64,000 nucleotides of DNA from the NCBI RefSeq assembly GCF_900637185.1, contig NZ_LR134352.1:5260001-5324000 (forward strand), given 5' to 3'. A program made the position numbers and the translations under genes. The notes under the pieces are model-generated. The model did not search any database, was not told where the DNA came from, and worked only from the letters and a program-made list of their open reading frames with translations. Origin of the DNA: Nocardia asteroides (GTDB lineage Bacteria > Actinomycetota > Actinomycetes > Mycobacteriales > Mycobacteriaceae). Numbering within the stretch: position 1 is the stretch's first letter; every line of letters begins with the position of its first letter. Shown in pieces: positions 7,211-15,579 of the stretch.

Positions 7211-8176
7211 ATGCAGGCAATCGTAATGACCGAGACCGGCGCCCCCGAGGTGCTGGTGCCCCGCGACGTCCCCGCGCCGCGCCCCGGCGACGGGCAGGTA
7301 CTGGTACGCACCGAGGCGATCCCGGTGCTCTATCCCGAGACCCTGATCCGCTCGGGGGCCTTCCCCTTCCCGGCGCCACTGCCCGCGGTGTTCGGTTTCC
7401 AGGCCGCGGGCACGATCGTGGAACTCGGCGCGGGCGCGGAACCCGCGCTGCTGGGCGCGCGGGTGGTCGCCACCACCGCCGGCTTCGGCGCCTATGCCGA
7501 ATTCGTGGCCACCACAGCCGAATCGGTGACGGTGATCCCCGACGGGCTGGCCACCGATTTCGCCGCGGCGACCCAGATGCCGGGCTCGGTCGCGCAGGCC
7601 CTGTTCGCCACCGCACACCTGAGCCCCGACGCGACGGTGCTGGTCGAAGCGGCCGCGACCGGCGTCGGCAGCTGCCTCACCCAGCTGTGCGCCGCGGCGG
7701 GCGCGCGGGTGATCGCGACGGCGGGCGGTCCGGCGAAGGCCGCGCTGGCGCGCGAGCACGGTGCCGCCGAGGTCGTCGACCACACCGCGCCCGGCTGGGC
7801 CGATCAGCTCCGCACGGTCCTGGCCGGAACGACGGCCGACGTGGTCTTCGATTCGATCGGCGGCGACTCGGTGACCCCGCTGCTCGACCTGATCACCCCG
7901 CGCACCGGCCGCATCCTCAGCTACGGCTGGCTTTCAGGTGCACCCGCCCAGCTCACAGCCGTCGACCTGATCCTGCGCGGCCTCACGCTCACCGGCTGCG
8001 CGGGCCCGGCCTGGCTGACCGAAGTCGCCCGGCATCAGGGCGCGGCGCTGGCGGCCGCCGCGCAGGGCAGATTGAACGTCGCCATCGATGCCGTCCTGCC
8101 ACTGTCCGATGCCGCCACCGCCCATCACGCGCTCGAGCAGCGATCAGCGCTCGGCGCCATCCTGTTGCGCCCCTGA
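7211..8176 (+). CDS. zinc-independent medium-chain dehydrogenase/quinone oxidoreductase
   Basis: A 321-residue NADPH-dependent reductase of the MDR/quinone oxidoreductase type. An N-terminal GroES-like domain (about 1-120) is followed by a Rossmann fold with the dinucleotide stretch AAATGVGSCLTQLCAAAG at about 145-165. Catalytic and structural zinc cysteines of alcohol dehydrogenases are absent. It probably reduces quinones or enals as a detoxification step. ATG 7211 lies 11 bases after the operator arm, with a weak GGAG ribosome site. Divergent control by the neighbouring TetR protein is likely. Confidence 0.9.
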   Translation: MQAIVMTETGAPEVLVPRDVPAPRPGDGQVLVRTEAIPVLYPETLIRSGAFPFPAPLPAVFGFQAAGTIVELGAGAEPALLGARVVATTAGFGAYAEFVATTAESVTVIPDGLATDFAAATQMPGSVAQALFATAHLSPDATVLVEAAATGVGSCLTQLCAAAGARVIATAGGPAKAALAREHGAAEVVDHTAPGWADQLRTVLAGTTADVVFDSIGGDSVTPLLDLITPRTGRILSYGWLSGAPAQLTAVDLILRGLTLTGCAGPAWLTEVARHQGAALAAAAQGRLNVAIDAVLPLSDAATAHHALEQRSALGAILLRP

Positions 8177-8613
8177 CGCGACCTCGGCGACTGCTGGTCG
8201 GAACACCGCCTGCCGCTTGTCGATTCGCCCATGGTCAAAGGCTGCCGCATCGCACCTGCCCGCAGCGGCGGGCCGCTGCGACGGGATCTTGCTCGGGCCC
8301 GGCGGGGCACTGGTTTCGATATCGTCGACGAACTGCCGGCGAAGCACAGATCCGCAGGTTGCGGGCACAGGCCGAGCAGTTGTTCACCGGGATCGTGATC
8401 GGCCCGTACCGCAACGAATTGGTCCGCGAGACGGTCGGACTGGTCTTCGTGCCGCCGCCGAGACTCCCGACCACCGCGGACGGCCGCAGGGCAGGGATGA
8501 CGTGTCGCTGAGCATCGTCGGCGACGGACTCGCCCGCCGAATCGGCCCCCGGGGCGGGCGACGGAGGTACGGCCGCGGGCCGGTGCCGCCGACCGGGTCG
8601 TAGGATTCGGGGC
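8177..8613. other. 437-base region without an intact gene
   Basis: No intact gene is supported on either strand. The middle third carries coding-like sequence (described separately as a remnant at 8311-8511). The rest shows no recognisable RNA, repeat or mobile element. The stretch just before 8614 must hold the serpin promoter, but I see no convincing -35/-10 pair. Confidence 0.5.
8311..8511 (+). pseudogene. frameshifted gene remnant, family unrecognised
   Basis: Two adjacent frames look coding by GC3 and amino-acid composition. One reads GTGFDIVDELPAKHRSAG (from about 8311). It is then continued in a different frame as IRRLRAQAEQLFTGIVIGPY followed by RNELVRETVGLVFVPPP, to a stop at 8511. 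This is the pattern of a gene fragment broken by a frameshift. There is no start codon with a ribosome site. I do not recognise the family. Confidence 0.35.
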
Positions 8614-9807
8614 ATGGGGAGTCGATTGGCGTTGCCCGTGCGTTCGTCGAATGCGCTGACCGCACGATGGACTACGACCTTCGCCGATGACGATGCCGTG
8701 GTCTCCGGGGCGGGACTGTGGCCGTTGCTGGCGATCCTTGCCGGTGCGGCGCACGGCCCGGCGCGCGAGGAACTGGCCGCCGCCGTGGGGGTTTCGGCCG
8801 GCACCGCGCACGCGGCCGGACTCGAGCTGCTGCGGGTGTTCGACTCCTCACCCGCCGTCGCCGCGGCGATCGGCGCCTGGATCAGGCCCGGCATGACGTT
8901 CCGTGACGGCTGGGTGCGCACCATGCCGCCCGGTTCGACAGGAACGCTGACGGATCAGACGGCCCTCGACGACTGGGCGCGCGAGCACACCGGCGGCCTG
9001 ATCGAGAAGTTCCCGGTGCCTGTCGGCCCGTCCACACTGTTCGCGCTGGCGTCGGCGCTGGTCGCGCGGACGCGCTGGGTGACCCCGTTCACCGAGGTCA
9101 CCTATGCTCCGGAAACCGGTCCGTGGCAAGGACATCAGGGCCCCGGCCTGTGCCGGCGCACCCACCCCGACGGTAGCGTCGCCGTCCTCGGGGATGCGGT
9201 GACGCGGGTGATCGTCACGGGCACCGACGATCTCGACGTCCATCTGCTGATCGGCGCCGACCCCAACTCGGCCCTCGCCGCCGGCCTGGCCGCCCTCGAC
9301 GACGCGATCCCCGTGCGAACGGACCTCCCCGTCGACACCACGGCCCCCGGGCTGACCGTCACCCGGCGCAAGACCCGCGGCGTCGGCGACAGCATCGAGG
9401 TGCAGCTGCCGCCGTTCGAGGTGAACGACGACCATGACCTCACCCAACACGCGTCCCTGTTCGGTCTGGTCACGGCCCTGGGTTCGTCGAGCGGGCACTT
9501 TCCGGGCCTGTCGGACCAGCCGCTGGCGGTGAGCGACGCGCGGCAGCGAGTGCTGGCCCGGTTCGACGCGGCCGGCTTCGAGGCCGCCGCCGTCACCGCC
9601 ATCTCCCTGCGCGCCGGGAGCGCTCCGGTGGAACAATGGTCGACGATCACCTCGGTGACCGTGGAGCGGCCCTTCGGATTCCTCGCGGTGCATCGTCGGT
9701 CGGGCCTGGTCCTGGTGGCGGGACAGGTGACCAGGCCCGCGACCGGATGGGTCCGGTCCGCCGGTGCCGATCCGGCGCCGGGGCGGTTCCCCGGCAGACC
9801 GCGGTGA
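8614..9807 (+). CDS. serpin-family protease inhibitor
   Basis: A 397-residue protein with serpin architecture and no signal peptide. It begins with SNALTARW and an N-terminal helix A/B region, and has a hinge-like stretch GFEAAAVTAISLRAG at about residues 321-335. This is the small-residue pattern needed for reactive-loop insertion. It ends with the serpin signature-like PFGFLAVHRRSGLVLVAGQV (from about 353). Serpins trap serine or cysteine proteases by suicide cleavage, and they are uncommon in actinobacteria. The loop P1 residue cannot be fixed without an alignment. Cytoplasmic location would imply an endogenous or defence protease as target. Confidence 0.82.
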   Translation: MGSRLALPVRSSNALTARWTTTFADDDAVVSGAGLWPLLAILAGAAHGPAREELAAAVGVSAGTAHAAGLELLRVFDSSPAVAAAIGAWIRPGMTFRDGWVRTMPPGSTGTLTDQTALDDWAREHTGGLIEKFPVPVGPSTLFALASALVARTRWVTPFTEVTYAPETGPWQGHQGPGLCRRTHPDGSVAVLGDAVTRVIVTGTDDLDVHLLIGADPNSALAAGLAALDDAIPVRTDLPVDTTAPGLTVTRRKTRGVGDSIEVQLPPFEVNDDHDLTQHASLFGLVTALGSSSGHFPGLSDQPLAVSDARQRVLARFDAAGFEAAAVTAISLRAGSAPVEQWSTITSVTVERPFGFLAVHRRSGLVLVAGQVTRPATGWVRSAGADPAPGRFPGRPR

Positions 9808-9811
9808 GAGC

Positions 9812-9834
9812 GGTAATCGGCATTGCCGATTACC
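9812..9834. repeat. perfect inverted repeat (10-bp arms) downstream of serpin gene
   Basis: GGTAATCGGC (9812-9821) and GCCGATTACC (9825-9834) are perfect complements with a 3-base loop, starting 5 bases after the serpin stop codon. There is no U-tract. It could be a rho-independent-like terminator hairpin or a protein site. Confidence 0.6.
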
Positions 9835-9876
9835 TTGCTCGGCAACAAGATTCGGTAGTGAAGTGACCGGCGGAGG

Positions 9877-9892
9877 TCGTATCCTGATACGA
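9877..9892. promoter_or_regulatory. 16-bp palindrome upstream of the NERD gene
   Basis: TCGTATCCTGATACGA is a palindrome of 7-bp arms around CT, lying 27-42 bases upstream of the NERD-protein start. Position and symmetry suggest a repressor operator; no candidate regulator is adjacent. Confidence 0.45.
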
Positions 9893-9918
9893 GTCCGCAG
9901 TCGGGTGCCCAGGGGGTC

Positions 9919-12900
9919 GTGGTGATCGTCGTTGTCGCGGACGAGACCGAACTCGAAGGCGCGGAACAGATCGTCGCCGCGGCGATCCGGGACTGGGCGT
10001 CGGAGGCGGGCGGCGTCGCCGTGTTCCGCTGTCACGTACCGGAGAGCCGGGGCGGATCGGTCGAGGTCGACGCGCTGGTATGCACTCCGCAGGGCGCCAC
10101 CGTGCTCGAGGTGAAGGGCTTCACCGCCCGCCAGGACGGCGTCCTCGCCACCCCGCCCAACGGGCCGTGGACGGTCGACGGCGCCGAGGCCGCGCTCTAC
10201 CACGCCGTGCGGGTGCCGAATCCGTTCGTCCAGGTCCGCAGGCAGGTGTTCGCGGCGAAGAACCTGCTGCAGCAGTCCGGCATCTTCGGGTGGGTGAACG
10301 CGGTGGTGGTGCTGGTTCCCCAGCCGGGTTCCCAGATCACCCTGGAGGAATCCCGGATCGCCGACGGCTACCGCGCCGTCCTCGTCGACCGGGACGACGC
10401 CACCGCACTGCGCGACTACTTCCACGCCGAGACCGGGCGCACGGTCCGGCTCAGTGTCAACGACGTCCGCCGGGTATTCGCGGCCCTGAACCTCACCCAC
10501 CTGCTGCCCAGCCGAGTCGACCTGGCCGACCAGGGTTTCCCCGCCCGCCTCGACCCGCCGACCGGCGGCAAGACCACCACGCCGGCCACCGCCGACGCCG
10601 AAGCCGCCCCGTCCCGGGCACGCGGCGCCACCCGCACCGGCACACGGGTCGCGCAGACCAGCACTCCCGGATTCCTCGCCGCGATCGACCGTCTGGCCCA
10701 CCGCCAGCACGCCGTCGCACCGGAATCCACGGGAACCCGCGAGGCCGCGGACACCACCGGTTCCTTACCGGAGGGCGAATCCTCCGGTGCGAGTGCGTTG
10801 TCGGCGGGATCCCCGCTGATGCCGGGACGCGAACCCGCGCAGGACAGCACCGAGCCCCCGGCGGAATCGAACTCGGATACACACGTGGAGGCTGAGATGG
10901 ACACGGCACCCACACAGGAACCCACCCGAGAACCCGGCGCCGACAGCCTCACCGCCGCCGACTCGGCCTCCATCAGTCCTGATGCCGCACAGGACAACAC
11001 CGACACGGCCACCTCGCCCACCGGGACGCCGGCTGGCACTGGTGCGGCCGCGACAACACTTGGCAACTCAGCCACCTTCGCCTCGGCGCCGCCCGTCTCG
11101 GATAGCGCCGACACCACTCCACTCAGCTCCGACGTCGCCGCGGTCCCGGGCAACGCCCGCGATGCTGCCGGCAACGACACTGCCGGCTCGACAGTCGGTG
11201 CTTCCGAAGGTACCCGCGCGAACCCGGTGGGCCCCGACACCCGCGGTGCGGCGCCGGTCGACTCGGACGGCCGTGGCCATGCGCCGGATGCCATCGACAC
11301 CGTTGTGCCGGGGTCCGACTCGAACGAGTCGTCGCGCCCGACACCCGACGACTCCCGCGGAAACAACGTGGAGCCTGGCGATATCGTCGCGGCTGATCCC
11401 ACATCGCCCCGCCCCGCGAGCTCACCGGCGCTCGGGCCTACCACCGTTTCCGGACAAACGGATTCGGCGGCGACGGACCTGGCCCGTGCCGAGAATGCGC
11501 AGACACCGTCGGAATCGGGGTCGGTCGGCGACGGCGGATCTGTCACGCAGGGATCCGCTGATCTTCCCGCATCCGCCTACGGTGGAGCCCGGGGCGGCGA
11601 CCGCGACCTCGTCGGCGACGAGAGCCCACCCATTCCGCAGACCGGTGGTGCCGAGGCGGGCGTTGTCTCCCTGACCAAGTCACCTTCCGTGGGTTCGCCG
11701 GAGCCGTCGGCGAACTCTTCTGCGGCGTCCACTAGCAGCCCTGGGACCGCCGCGAGCGGTGCCGCAGTCGCTGCCAGTGGTGCCGCAGTCGCTGCCAGTG
11801 GCGCTACGGGCGACGCGGTAGGTGCTACGGGCGACGCCAGCGGTCCCGCAGGCGACGCGAGCGGTCCCGCGGGCGACACGAGCGGTCCCGCGGGCGACGC
11901 CAGCGGTCCCACCGGCGGCACGAGTAGCGACACAGGCGACGCAAGCGGTCCCACCGGCGACTCGGCTAGTGCCGCAGGCGATGCGAGCGGTGCCCCGATC
12001 GGCGCCTCGCCGCCCACCACCTACGAATCGTCGGACTACGACGATGATTCGGACGACGACTGGGATGACGACGACTACGCGGACTACCACCCGTCCGATG
12101 CCGCGTACGCCGCCGGAGCCACCACCGGGGCCGCGGGCATCGCCGGTGCGGCGGCATGGTCGTCGCGGCAGCCGGCCGGGCCCGCGCCGCACCACGACGA
12201 CGCGGAACAGTTCGACAGTGCCGAACACTGGTCCGAGTGGGTGGACCGCGACACCACCCCCGTCCGGGCGCCGTCGGCGAACCGGGAACAGCGTGGCTCG
12301 CGCAGCCCGTCATCGCTGCTGGAGCGGTGGCGCAATACCCCCGTGCGCGAGCGGCCCGAGCGGAAACGGCGGCTGCCGCGGATCGGGCCCGGTATCGGCC
12401 TGCTGCTGTTCATCGCGCTGTTCGGCGCGGGATTCTTCGCCATCACCGCGGTGCAGGCGAGCCGGTTCGAGATGGCCGACTACGACCGGATGTGCACCGA
12501 CCGCAAGCCTTTCCCGAACGCCGCGGAATTCCAGCGTGACGGCGCGCGGCCGACGTATCTCTCGGGTGATCTCGCACAGATGGTCGCCACCAGCGGTTCG
12601 CCGGCCTGGAGGCCGAGCGACACCTCGACGGTGCAGCTCATCGCCTGTCTGCGGCAGGAGAGCCTGGGCGAGCTGGTCCAGACCTGTCAGTACCCGGCCG
12701 CGCCCGGCTCCCCCATCGGCCGCACCGTCAACCTGTTCCGGGCGACCTACGAGATCACCGTGTACGAGCTGCGTACCGGACGGGAAGCGGGCCGGGCCAT
12801 CATGATCGGCGAACGCTATTCGGCCGATCCGGCGAACACCGACCCCGACCGGTGCCGCGCCGCCGCGGACGCCCCGGACGTGCTCGGCCGCCGCCTGGGT

Positions 12901-12960
12901 CAGCCGTCGACCGCGCAGGTCACCGGGTTCCTCGCCCCGCTGGTGCACGCCGATCGCTGA
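9919..12960 (+). CDS. NERD-domain membrane protein with disordered linker
   Basis: A 1013-residue multidomain protein. Residues about 25-190 form a NERD (nuclease-related) domain with PD-(D/E)xK-like residues in EVDALVCT...ATVLEVKGF. About 190-800 is a Ser/Thr/Asp/Gly/Pro-rich disordered region containing 7-residue repeats and an Asp-rich patch (DDDSDDDWDDDDYADY). A single transmembrane helix follows at about 824-846 (GIGLLLFIALFGAGFFAITA). The final 165 residues contain four cysteines and should lie outside the membrane. The nuclease-like domain would thus be cytoplasmic and tethered. GTG 9919 or GTG 9922 are both possible; AGGGGG at 9911-9916 spaces better with 9922. Function is unknown. 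Confidence 0.85.
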   Translation: MVIVVVADETELEGAEQIVAAAIRDWASEAGGVAVFRCHVPESRGGSVEVDALVCTPQGATVLEVKGFTARQDGVLATPPNGPWTVDGAEAALYHAVRVPNPFVQVRRQVFAAKNLLQQSGIFGWVNAVVVLVPQPGSQITLEESRIADGYRAVLVDRDDATALRDYFHAETGRTVRLSVNDVRRVFAALNLTHLLPSRVDLADQGFPARLDPPTGGKTTTPATADAEAAPSRARGATRTGTRVAQTSTPGFLAAIDRLAHRQHAVAPESTGTREAADTTGSLPEGESSGASALSAGSPLMPGREPAQDSTEPPAESNSDTHVEAEMDTAPTQEPTREPGADSLTAADSASISPDAAQDNTDTATSPTGTPAGTGAAATTLGNSATFASAPPVSDSADTTPLSSDVAAVPGNARDAAGNDTAGSTVGASEGTRANPVGPDTRGAAPVDSDGRGHAPDAIDTVVPGSDSNESSRPTPDDSRGNNVEPGDIVAADPTSPRPASSPALGPTTVSGQTDSAATDLARAENAQTPSESGSVGDGGSVTQGSADLPASAYGGARGGDRDLVGDESPPIPQTGGAEAGVVSLTKSPSVGSPEPSANSSAASTSSPGTAASGAAVAASGAAVAASGATGDAVGATGDASGPAGDASGPAGDTSGPAGDASGPTGGTSSDTGDASGPTGDSASAAGDASGAPIGASPPTTYESSDYDDDSDDDWDDDDYADYHPSDAAYAAGATTGAAGIAGAAAWSSRQPAGPAPHHDDAEQFDSAEHWSEWVDRDTTPVRAPSANREQRGSRSPSSLLERWRNTPVRERPERKRRLPRIGPGIGLLLFIALFGAGFFAITAVQASRFEMADYDRMCTDRKPFPNAAEFQRDGARPTYLSGDLAQMVATSGSPAWRPSDTSTVQLIACLRQESLGELVQTCQYPAAPGSPIGRTVNLFRATYEITVYELRTGREAGRAIMIGERYSADPANTDPDRCRAAADAPDVLGRRLGQPSTAQVTGFLAPLVHADR
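11740..11997 (+). repeat. degenerate 21-bp tandem repeats within the NERD gene
   Basis: Successive copies of a 21-base unit encode GDASGPA and variants (GDTSGPA, GDASGPT, ASGAAVA). At least nine recognisable units occur. They keep the reading frame, so copy-number change would only alter linker length. Confidence 0.75.
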
Positions 12961-12966
12961 CACCGC

Positions 12967-13004
12967 TTGACCTCGAGCGCACTCGAGGTAGCAGGATCGC
13001 CACG
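12967..13004 (+). promoter_or_regulatory. orphan MerR-family promoter/operator
   Basis: TTGACC (-35, 12967-12972) and CAGGAT (-10, 12992-12997) are 19 bases apart. The perfect palindrome ACCTCGAG-CGCA-CTCGAGGT (12970-12989) fills the spacer. Long spacing with a spacer palindrome is the hallmark of MerR-regulated promoters. The predicted start falls on a GTG at 13004, but the 68-codon frame that follows has no recognisable product and overlaps the convergent gene. The controlled gene seems lost or is a small unknown. Confidence 0.6.
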
Positions 13005-13052
13005 TGCCTCGCGCACACCCCCGACAGCCCGCGCCACCCAGGGCTGGTCGCG

Positions 13053-13087
13053 CCTCCGCCGGTTTCCCGTACACCCACCGGCGGAGG
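13053..13087. terminator. bidirectional hairpin between convergent genes
   Basis: CCTCCGCCGGT (13053-13063) pairs perfectly with ACCGGCGGAGG (13077-13087) over a 13-base loop. It sits between the NERD gene and the convergent membrane-protein gene. It lacks a clear T-run, as is common in high-GC actinobacteria. Confidence 0.5.
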
Positions 13088-13118
13088 CCGTCGGGATTCC
13101 CCGTCGGCGCAGGGCCGT

Positions 13119-14051
13119 TCAGGCCGCGGTGGCGGGCACGCCGGGCTGCTCGCCGGCCTCCTGGGCACGCGTCAGCTTGGCCTGTGCTCGGAGCAGGTCC
13201 TCGGCGATGATCTGCATGGCGGGCGGTGCGGCCAGCCCCCGCGCCCGGATCAGCTCACCCACGGTGTCCAGCCTGCTCAGCGATGCCGCGAGATACCCCT
13301 GGAGGACGGCGATACGGTCGGCGGGCACCGACTGGATCGTCTTGCACACCAGAGACTCCAGGTCACGCTGCGCCTTGAGCGTGTCCGAGGTGAGCACCGC
13401 GAACAGGCCCCACAGATCGTCGACCGGGTCCCCCGCCACCTGGGATCGCAGCGCCTCGTAGGTTTCGTTGCGCCGGGCCGAGGCCTCGACGACATCGCGC
13501 AGCGCGTCGTTGAGATGGGACTTGATCGCGTCCGGAATGCGGTACACCGGAACGGTTTCGGTGGTGCCGATCCGTTCGGCCACCCGGCTCAGAATGGCCA
13601 GCGCGTCGTCGAGGTCGGTCAGCGCCACCCGCAGCAGCGGCGCGGTCGTGTGGAAGCGCGGCTCCATCGCCTGCAGGTCGTAGAACTCGTTGATCCGTTT
13701 GCTCGCCACCGCCACATCCCGGCCGAGCAGGGCGACGTTCTCGTGCAACCCCATCTCGTGCAACCGCCGGGCGACCGCGGCGTCCAGGGCCGCAACGACA
13801 TTCGGCTCGTGCGGCTCGTGGATGTGGTGCACGGCCGAGGCGACGGCCGAGCGGGAGAACGCCTTGGTGAAGAAGATCGTGCTGATCGACAGCGACAGGC
13901 CGAGCACGAAATCCGGCTGCACCTTGAAGATCTCGCGCACACTGCCGCGCGCCATGATGAGGATGGCGAAGACCACGGCCATACCCAGTGCGGCCCACAG
14001 GTATTGCGCCCGGGTCATGTGCCAGCTGCTCAGCGATGGTTGCGCGTTCAC
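13119..14051 (-). CDS. unknown two-helix membrane protein
   Basis: A 310-residue protein with two transmembrane helices near the N-terminus (about 16-34 and 47-64). A long helical cytoplasmic part follows, without a recognisable catalytic motif. I chose GTG 14051 (reads NAQPSLSSW after the start) because a GGGGGGAAG ribosome site precedes it; the frame stays open to 14504, but that part is antisense/overlaps the next gene. The C-terminal region is rich in leucine and charged residues (RVALTDLDDALAILSRVAER) and may form coiled-coil or HEAT-like bundles. It is the last gene before a convergent hairpin. I do not recognise the family. Confidence 0.7.
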   Translation of the reverse strand: MNAQPSLSSWHMTRAQYLWAALGMAVVFAILIMARGSVREIFKVQPDFVLGLSLSISTIFFTKAFSRSAVASAVHHIHEPHEPNVVAALDAAVARRLHEMGLHENVALLGRDVAVASKRINEFYDLQAMEPRFHTTAPLLRVALTDLDDALAILSRVAERIGTTETVPVYRIPDAIKSHLNDALRDVVEASARRNETYEALRSQVAGDPVDDLWGLFAVLTSDTLKAQRDLESLVCKTIQSVPADRIAVLQGYLAASLSRLDTVGELIRARGLAAPPAMQIIAEDLLRAQAKLTRAQEAGEQPGVPATAA

Positions 14052-14185
14052 GGTCTTCCCCCCACGGCGTTCGATACTGGTTGCATTCTCCTGCACCTCA
14101 CGACCACGCGCAGCGGAACGCCGGGACCCCGGAACGACGACAGCCGCACATCCTGCGCGGATGTGCGGCTGTGGTGGAACGGTTT

Positions 14186-14452
14186 TCACGCCGAGACGGC
14201 GATCTCCCATTCGTAGATCGTCAGCTCCGAGACGCCGCTCGTGTGGACCGGGTCGGCGTGCGCGATGGCCGTCGCGGCCTCGAGGCTGTCGGCCAGGATC
14301 ACGTAGGCGCCACCGCTGCCGTCGGTGAAGCGGCCGCTCTCCTGCAGCTGACCCTTCGCGAGCAGCTCCCGCAGGAACTCGCGGTGCGGCTCCACCACGG
14401 ACGGGTCGAAACGCGGTGTGCGCATGACCATCACGAGGTACTTGTTCGTCAC
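14186..14452 (-). CDS. YciI-like (YCII-related) protein
   Basis: An 88-residue protein of the dimeric alpha-beta barrel YCII group. It starts with the typical [12 protein letters not shown] strand, has [15 protein letters not shown] with its conserved His, and a final YEWEIAVSA strand. GTG 14452 overlaps the nusB stop codon by four bases (GTGA), so it is translationally coupled as the last gene of the efp-nusB group. The biochemical role is unknown; some family members are dehydrochlorinase-like or anti-sigma-linked. Confidence 0.8.
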   Translation of the reverse strand: MTNKYLVMVMRTPRFDPSVVEPHREFLRELLAKGQLQESGRFTDGSGGAYVILADSLEAATAIAHADPVHTSGVSELTIYEWEIAVSA

Positions 14453-14964
14453 GACCGGTCCTCCGGCGCGGGACGTGCGGCGCGGGTGGCCGCGGCCGCG
14501 GCACGCACCTGCGGCGCCACCTGCACGACCTGGCCGAGCACCCCGTTCACGAACGACGGGGAGTCGTCGGTGGACAGTTCCTTGGCCAGTTCGACGGCCT
14601 CGTCCACCGCGACCACCGGCGGTACGTCGGTGGCGTGGAACAGCTCCCACACCGCGATCCGCAGGATCGCCCGGTCCACGGCGGGCAGCCGGGACAGGGT
14701 CCAGTCCTGCAGGTAGCCCTCGATGGTGCCGTCGACCCGGTCGAGGTCGTCGGCGACGCCTTCCACCAGTACCGAGGTGTAGGCGTGCACGGGCGCCACG
14801 CTCTGGTCACTGGTGGCCAGTTCGGCGCGTTCGGCGAGCAGGTCCGAGACGTCGACATCGCGCGCCTCGGCTTCGAACAGCAGGTCCACCGCCCGGCGGC
14901 GCGCCTTGTGGCGCGCGCCCAGCTTCTTGAACGAGCCCTTCTTGTCGGCCGGAGAGTCCGTCAC
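14449..14964 (-). CDS. nusB: transcription antitermination factor NusB
   Basis: A 171-residue RNA-binding protein that, with NusE (S10), binds boxA and prevents premature termination of rRNA transcription. The all-helical core starts [21 protein letters not shown] and contains [34 protein letters not shown], the typical NusB core. The C-terminus is extended by about 25 Ala/Arg-rich residues after VNGVLGQV. It follows efp by 2 bases and is coupled to the YciI-like gene. The same efp-nusB order is found in mycobacteria. Confidence 0.96.
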   Translation of the reverse strand: MTDSPADKKGSFKKLGARHKARRRAVDLLFEAEARDVDVSDLLAERAELATSDQSVAPVHAYTSVLVEGVADDLDRVDGTIEGYLQDWTLSRLPAVDRAILRIAVWELFHATDVPPVVAVDEAVELAKELSTDDSPSFVNGVLGQVVQVAPQVRAAAAATRAARPAPEDRS

Positions 14965-14966
14965 GA

Positions 14967-15530
14967 TCAGGCGTTGACGCGGCCGAGGTAGCTGCCGTCG
15001 CGCGAGTCGATCTTCAGCTTGTCACCGGTGTTGATGAACAGCGGGACCTGCACCTCGGCGCCGGTTTCCAGGGTGGCGGGCTTGGTGCCGCCGGTCGAGC
15101 GGTCGCCCTGCAGGCCGATGTCGGTGTGCTGGACGAGGAGCTCGATCGTGACGGGGAGCTCGACGAACAGCGGCGCGTCCTCGTGCACCGCGACCTGCAC
15201 GCCCATGTTCTCCAGCAGGAAGCGCGCGCCCTGACCGATGGTGGCCTCCGGGATGGAGATCTGGTCGTAGGTGTCGCCGTCCATGAAGATGTAGTCGGTG
15301 CCGTCGTGGTACAGGTAGGTCATGTCGCGACGGTCGACGGTCGCGGTCTCGACCTTGACGCCCGCGTTGAAGGTCTTGTCGACGACCTTGCCGGACACGA
15401 CGTTCTTCAGCTTGGTCCGCACGAAGGCGGGGCCCTTACCCGGCTTCACGTGCTGGAATTCGACGATCTGCTGGAGCTGACCGTCGATCTTCAGCACAAG
15501 GCCGTTCTTGAAGTCGCTGGTGTCCGCCAC
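14967..15530 (-). CDS. efp: translation elongation factor P
   Basis: A 187-residue EF-P that rescues ribosomes stalled on polyproline motifs. The three beta-barrel domains are complete, and the tip loop reads KPGKGPAF with the conserved lysine at residue 32. This is the position that is modified in some bacteria; no modification enzymes (EpmA/B) are seen here. ATG 15530 is the family start ([17 protein letters not shown]). Tight spacing to nusB indicates one transcript, and pepQ lies 49 bases upstream on the same strand. Confidence 0.97.
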   Translation of the reverse strand: MADTSDFKNGLVLKIDGQLQQIVEFQHVKPGKGPAFVRTKLKNVVSGKVVDKTFNAGVKVETATVDRRDMTYLYHDGTDYIFMDGDTYDQISIPEATIGQGARFLLENMGVQVAVHEDAPLFVELPVTIELLVQHTDIGLQGDRSTGGTKPATLETGAEVQVPLFINTGDKLKIDSRDGSYLGRVNA

Positions 15531-15579
15531 TGTCCTCGGATCTCCTCGTTCGTTTACTGCGGTCTCTGGGGGACCGGCG

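Noticed and set aside
8848..10710. 620-codon minus-strand frame across the serpin and NERD genes
   Set aside because: No recognisable domain, and it is antisense to two well-supported genes.
12000..12100. Asp-rich stretch as a separate calcium-binding repeat protein
   Set aside because: It is in frame with the NERD protein and lacks the spacing of EF-hand or RTX motifs.
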